Source: Paenibacillus sp. 32O-W (lineage in GTDB: Bacteria; Bacillota; Bacilli; Paenibacillales; NBRC-103111). From it: a DNA stretch of 45,972 nucleotides. The stretch covers positions 1-45,972 of the forward strand of contig NZ_VEGP01000043.1 in NCBI RefSeq assembly GCF_007679495.1, given 5' to 3'. This document shows, piece by piece, positions 42,972 through 45,972 of the stretch. The position numbers were made by a program, and so were the translations under genes. How positions within the stretch are numbered: the first letter of the stretch is position 1; every line of letters begins with the position of its first letter. The notes under the pieces were generated by a model that worked only from the letters and a program-made list of their open reading frames with translations, was not told the origin of the DNA and ran no database searches.

Positions 42972-43820
42972 ATGAGTGTTCTGGATCGAAAAATTGATTT
43001 TGCTGTAGTGTTGACGGTTCGTAATGCTAACCCGAACGGAGACCCGCTTAACGGGAACCGCCCTCGTCAAAATTATGATGGTCATGGCGAAATTTCGGAT
43101 GTATGCATTAAGCGGAAAATTCGCAATCGCCTGCAAGATATGGGGGAATCGATTCTCGTGCAATCAGATGAGAGACGTGATGACGGTTATCGCAGTATTA
43201 AAGATCGTGTGGATGGTAACGAAGAATTACAGAAATATGCCAAGGGGAAGACGAAGGATAATATTTTGTACTCCAAAATCGCCTGTGAGTCATGGATGGA
43301 TGTTCGCAGTTTCGGACAAGTATTCGCCTTCAGTGGCTCGGAGGTGTCTATTGGCATCAGAGGCCCGGTATCGATCCATACGGCAGTAAGCCTCGAACCG
43401 ATCGATATATCCACGATGCAAATTACGAAGAGCGTTAATTCCACAACGAACACGAAAGATCCCGATAAGAAAACCTCCGATACGATGGGGTTGAAGCACA
43501 GGGTGGATTATGGGGTCTATGTTTTCTACGGCAGCATAAACCCGCAATTGGCGGAAAAAACAGGATTTACATATGAGGATGCTGAGAAAATTAAGCAAGC
43601 GCTGATTACTTTGTTCGCCAATGATACTTCTTCTGCTCGTCCTGACGGAAGTATGGAAGTGAACAAAGTGTACTGGTGGGAGCATAACTCCAAGCTAGGC
43701 CAATATTCGTCTGCCAAGGTACATCGTACTTTAGGTGATGTGCTCAAGGAAGGATATAGCGACACTTTAATTCCAAATAAGCTGGAAGGTCTCGAAGTAG
43801 AAGTCTATGAAGGTTTATAA
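42972..43820 (+). CDS. cas7: Cas7c (Csd2), Cascade backbone subunit
   Basis: The 282-residue RNA-binding backbone subunit binds along the spacer part of the crRNA. NPNGDPLNGNRPRQ near residues 18-31 is the family signature. SCESWMDVRSFG-like text (ACESWMDVRSFGQVF) and MGLKHRVDYGVYVFYGSINPQ are the usual RAMP-fold motifs. The ATG abuts the cas8c stop, with AAAGGAGAG upstream. The 3' end overlaps cas4 by 14 bases, so the operon is tightly coupled. Confidence 0.96.
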   Translation: MSVLDRKIDFAVVLTVRNANPNGDPLNGNRPRQNYDGHGEISDVCIKRKIRNRLQDMGESILVQSDERRDDGYRSIKDRVDGNEELQKYAKGKTKDNILYSKIACESWMDVRSFGQVFAFSGSEVSIGIRGPVSIHTAVSLEPIDISTMQITKSVNSTTNTKDPDKKTSDTMGLKHRVDYGVYVFYGSINPQLAEKTGFTYEDAEKIKQALITLFANDTSSARPDGSMEVNKVYWWEHNSKLGQYSSAKVHRTLGDVLKEGYSDTLIPNKLEGLEVEVYEGL

Positions 43821-44466
43821 CGAAGAAGATTATTTGCTGCTCTCTGGCATCCAGCATTTTATCTTTTGCCGAAGACAGTGGGCACTTATTCATATAGAAC
43901 AACAATGGGAAGAAAATGTACTAACTATTGAAGGTCAGCATATGCATCAGCGGGCAGATCAACCGATGATCCGTGAAAAAAGAGGAGACAAGCTGGTCGT
44001 CAGGGGACTCCCCGTACATTCCAAAAGGCTAGGTGTAACCGGAGTTTGCGATGTTGTTGAATTCGTTCGGGATCCCAAGGGCATTTCTTTAGCGGGCGAG
44101 GAAGGACTCTTCCTCCCCTTTCCCGTTGAGTATAAACGAGGGAAACCGAAGAAAGATCATTCGGATATCTTACAATTGACCGCCCAAGCGATTTGTCTGG
44201 AAGAAATGCTGCTTTGTGAGATTGAGATAGGGTTTCTTTTCTACAATGAAATTAAACACAGGGTTGAAGTACCCCTTACAGCCGAATATCGTCAAGAAGT
44301 GGAAAGCCATTTTGCTGAAATGCGTCAATATTTTCTCAAAAATCATACACCGAAAGTAAAGACGGGTCCGCACTGCCGAAATTGTTCGCTTCAGCATATT
44401 TGTGTTCCTGAACTCATGCACAAGAGATCCGTTGCCAGCTATATTGAAGGGAGGTTAAGGGAATGA
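43807..44466 (+). CDS. cas4: Cas4, Fe-S cluster exonuclease for spacer acquisition
   Basis: This 219-residue RecB-family nuclease works with Cas1-Cas2 to trim prespacers and choose those with a PAM. Iron-sulfur ligands C21 (FIFCRRQW), C190, C193 (CRNC) and C199 (QHIC) are all present. The nuclease motif is VEYKRGKPKKD (E and K), with QLTAQAICLEEM as motif QxxxY-like. It overlaps cas7 by 14 bases and cas1 by 4 (ATGA). Confidence 0.95.
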   Translation: MKVYNEEDYLLLSGIQHFIFCRRQWALIHIEQQWEENVLTIEGQHMHQRADQPMIREKRGDKLVVRGLPVHSKRLGVTGVCDVVEFVRDPKGISLAGEEGLFLPFPVEYKRGKPKKDHSDILQLTAQAICLEEMLLCEIEIGFLFYNEIKHRVEVPLTAEYRQEVESHFAEMRQYFLKNHTPKVKTGPHCRNCSLQHICVPELMHKRSVASYIEGRLRE

Positions 44467-45494
44467 AAAAGTTATTAAACACTTTGTTCGTAACCCTGCC
44501 GGATGCCTACCTTTCACTAGACGGAGAAAATGTTGTAGTAACCGTAGAAGGAGAAAAGCTAAGGCGAGTCCCGCTGCATAATTTAGAGGCGATATGCACT
44601 TTTGGCTATACCGGGGCAAGCCCCGCACTGATGGGGGCCTGTGCCAAAAGAAATATTGCATTTACTTTCATGACGAGAAATGGAAATTTCCTGGCGAGAA
44701 TGACTGGAGAAACAAGAGGAAATGTCGTCTTAAGAAAGGAACAATACCGCATATCGGATGATGAAAAGAGAAGCGCTATTGCTGCCAGAAACTTCATTCT
44801 TGGAAAAATATACAACAGTAAATGGATTTTAGAGCGCGCGACAAGAGATCATCCCTTGCGAGTCAATGTGCCTAAACTGAAGTCGGTTTCCAGTGTGTTA
44901 TCGGAAGCTATGCTATTGGTCCGGGAAGTTGAGGATTTGGAACGGTTAAGAGGGTTGGAAGGGAATGCGGCAGCGAATTATTACTCCGTATTTAACGATC
45001 TTATTCTTCAGCAAACCGAGCATTTCGTCTTTCAAGGCAGAAATAAACGACCGCCGCTGGATAATGTGAATGCTTTGTTATCTTTTGCATATACCTTGCT
45101 TGCGAATGATTTGAAATCCGCCTTAGAAAATGTCGGGTTGGATCCATACGTAGGGTTTCTGCACCGGGATCGTCCGGGAAGAGCCTCGCTCGCTTTAGAC
45201 ATCATGGAGGAGTTAAGGAGTGTCTATGCGGATCGTTTTGTCCTGTCATTAATAAATAAGAAAAGGATAACCCATAAAGGATTTTATCGGAAAGAAAACG
45301 GTGCGGTCATCATGGACGATGAAACGAGAAGAACCGTCTTGGCTGCGTGGCAAGAGAGAAAGCAGGAGAACATTCAGCACCCTTACTTAAATCAGAAGCT
45401 GGCATGGGGACTTGTCCCTCATGTCCAAGCCTTGCTGCTAGCAAGATATATTAGAGGAGATTTGGATGAGTATCCTCCTTTCTTATGGAAATAA
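44463..45494 (+). CDS. cas1: Cas1 integrase (type I-C)
   Basis: This 343-residue metal-dependent integrase inserts new spacers at the leader end. Metal ligands: E166 in LRGLEGNAA, H234 in VGFLHRDRPG and the acidic group D246/E249 in LALDIMEELR. The N-terminal beta domain has LEAICTFGYTGASPALMGAC. The C-terminal HPYLNQKLAWGLVPHVQALL is typical of the I-C branch. The start overlaps cas4 by four bases. Confidence 0.97.
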   Translation: MKKLLNTLFVTLPDAYLSLDGENVVVTVEGEKLRRVPLHNLEAICTFGYTGASPALMGACAKRNIAFTFMTRNGNFLARMTGETRGNVVLRKEQYRISDDEKRSAIAARNFILGKIYNSKWILERATRDHPLRVNVPKLKSVSSVLSEAMLLVREVEDLERLRGLEGNAAANYYSVFNDLILQQTEHFVFQGRNKRPPLDNVNALLSFAYTLLANDLKSALENVGLDPYVGFLHRDRPGRASLALDIMEELRSVYADRFVLSLINKKRITHKGFYRKENGAVIMDDETRRTVLAAWQERKQENIQHPYLNQKLAWGLVPHVQALLLARYIRGDLDEYPPFLWK

Positions 45495-45531
45495 GTTCGC
45501 TGAATGAAACCATATGGAAGTAGGTGATTGG

Positions 45532-45822
45532 TTGCTTGTTATCATTACTTATGATGTGAACACCACGACCAGCGAGGGAAGAAGGAGGCTTAGACAGGTC
45601 TCGAAAAAATGTTTAGACTATGGGCAGAGGGTACAAAACTCTGTATTTGAATGTATTGTAGATTCAACGCAATTCAGGAAGTTAAAATACGATTTAGTAG
45701 CATTAATCGATCCAAAGACAGATAGCTTGCGCTTCTATCAACTGGGTGACAACTATAAGCGAAAAGTGGATCATGTCGGAGCTAAAGAGTCTTTCGATGT
45801 GGAAGGTCCGCTTATTCTTTAA
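45532..45822 (+). CDS. cas2: Cas2 (type I-C)
   Basis: The 96-residue protein starts at TTG 45532, which gives the canonical N-terminus MLVIITYDVNT, and AGGTG is 6 bases upstream. The ATG at 45514 would add six unneeded residues. It is a ferredoxin-fold dimer bridging two Cas1 dimers. Conserved D8 in TYDV is followed by the recognisable RVQNSVFECIVD segment. Last cas gene. The leader-like block starts at its stop codon. Confidence 0.95.
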   Translation: MLVIITYDVNTTTSEGRRRLRQVSKKCLDYGQRVQNSVFECIVDSTQFRKLKYDLVALIDPKTDSLRFYQLGDNYKRKVDHVGAKESFDVEGPLIL

Positions 45823-45868
45823 GTGCGAATGTGAAGCTCTCATAAAATCTCTGGGGGATTCGCACCAG
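45822..45868 (+). promoter_or_regulatory. Second leader-like block directly after cas2
   Basis: AGTGCGAA, AGCTC, CAT, AAAA, GGG and TCGCACC occur in the same order and spacing as at 35071-35117. In the left leader the first repeat starts about 122 bases after the block ends. The window stops about 104 bases after this copy. A second array is expected just outside. Confidence 0.6.
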
Positions 45869-45972
45869 TAAAATGGATGATTACGGGAATTTTATTCATG
45901 ACCTATGCACTTCGAGGTAATCCTTGGTAAATTTCCGGTTTTGGCGTAGTCCAAAGAAGCACCAAATAATGC

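Overview
The window looks like chromosome of a low-to-mid GC Gram-positive bacterium of the Paenibacillus type. The evidence is a set of Bacillus-type gene clusters (a sigY-yxlC-yxlD trio, a gatC-gatA-gatB operon, an LnrJK/LnrLMN-like signalling and ABC transporter set), AGGAGG-type ribosome binding sites with some TTG and GTG starts, and intergenic spaces rich in short degenerate repeats. The genus is inferred, not proved. No rRNA or tRNA gene was recognised.

Layout, left to right. 1-264: tail of a flavin oxidoreductase. 1211-6548: a NarL/DesR-type response regulator and histidine kinase, divergent from a three-gene ABC-2 exporter, with a palindromic candidate operator between them. 6928-9144: small membrane protein, methionine aminopeptidase, conserved hypothetical protein and an anchored cupredoxin. 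9225-11800: an accessory patch with a five-copy 62-63 bp tandem repeat, an IS1595-like transposase relative that seems to lack catalytic residues and sits behind a strong promoter overlapped by a near-consensus LexA box, and further repeats. 11911-17653: DRE-TIM aldolase, a DedA protein with an extra C-terminal domain, thioredoxin-like protein, MBL-fold hydrolase, and an ABC-2-like membrane protein with its TetR regulator. 17875-24364: a Tad/Flp-type pilus assembly operon without secretin, peptidase or a classical Flp pilin, carrying two tiny paralogous membrane peptides that are candidate pilins. 24669-34471: housekeeping genes (M24 peptidase, SigY module, IDEAL-domain protein, GatCAB amidotransferase, GNAT, MgtC, NUDIX).

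34533-45972: repeats, a leader, a 32-repeat CRISPR array and a complete type I-C operon (cas3-cas5c-cas8c-cas7c-cas4-cas1-cas2). Cas1, Cas2 and Cas4 would acquire spacers. Cas5c, carrying the Y46/K116/H117 residues, would process the transcript. Cas5c/Cas8c/Cas7c would form Cascade and Cas3 would degrade targets. A copy of the leader motif starts at the cas2 stop codon, so a second array probably begins just past the window.

The most unusual item is at 24396-24474, about 11 kb from the array. It consists of the 3' half of the CRISPR repeat, a 34-nt gap (exactly spacer-sized) and the 5' half of the repeat, all in the same orientation. This is either a relic array or a stand-alone crRNA-like regulatory RNA.
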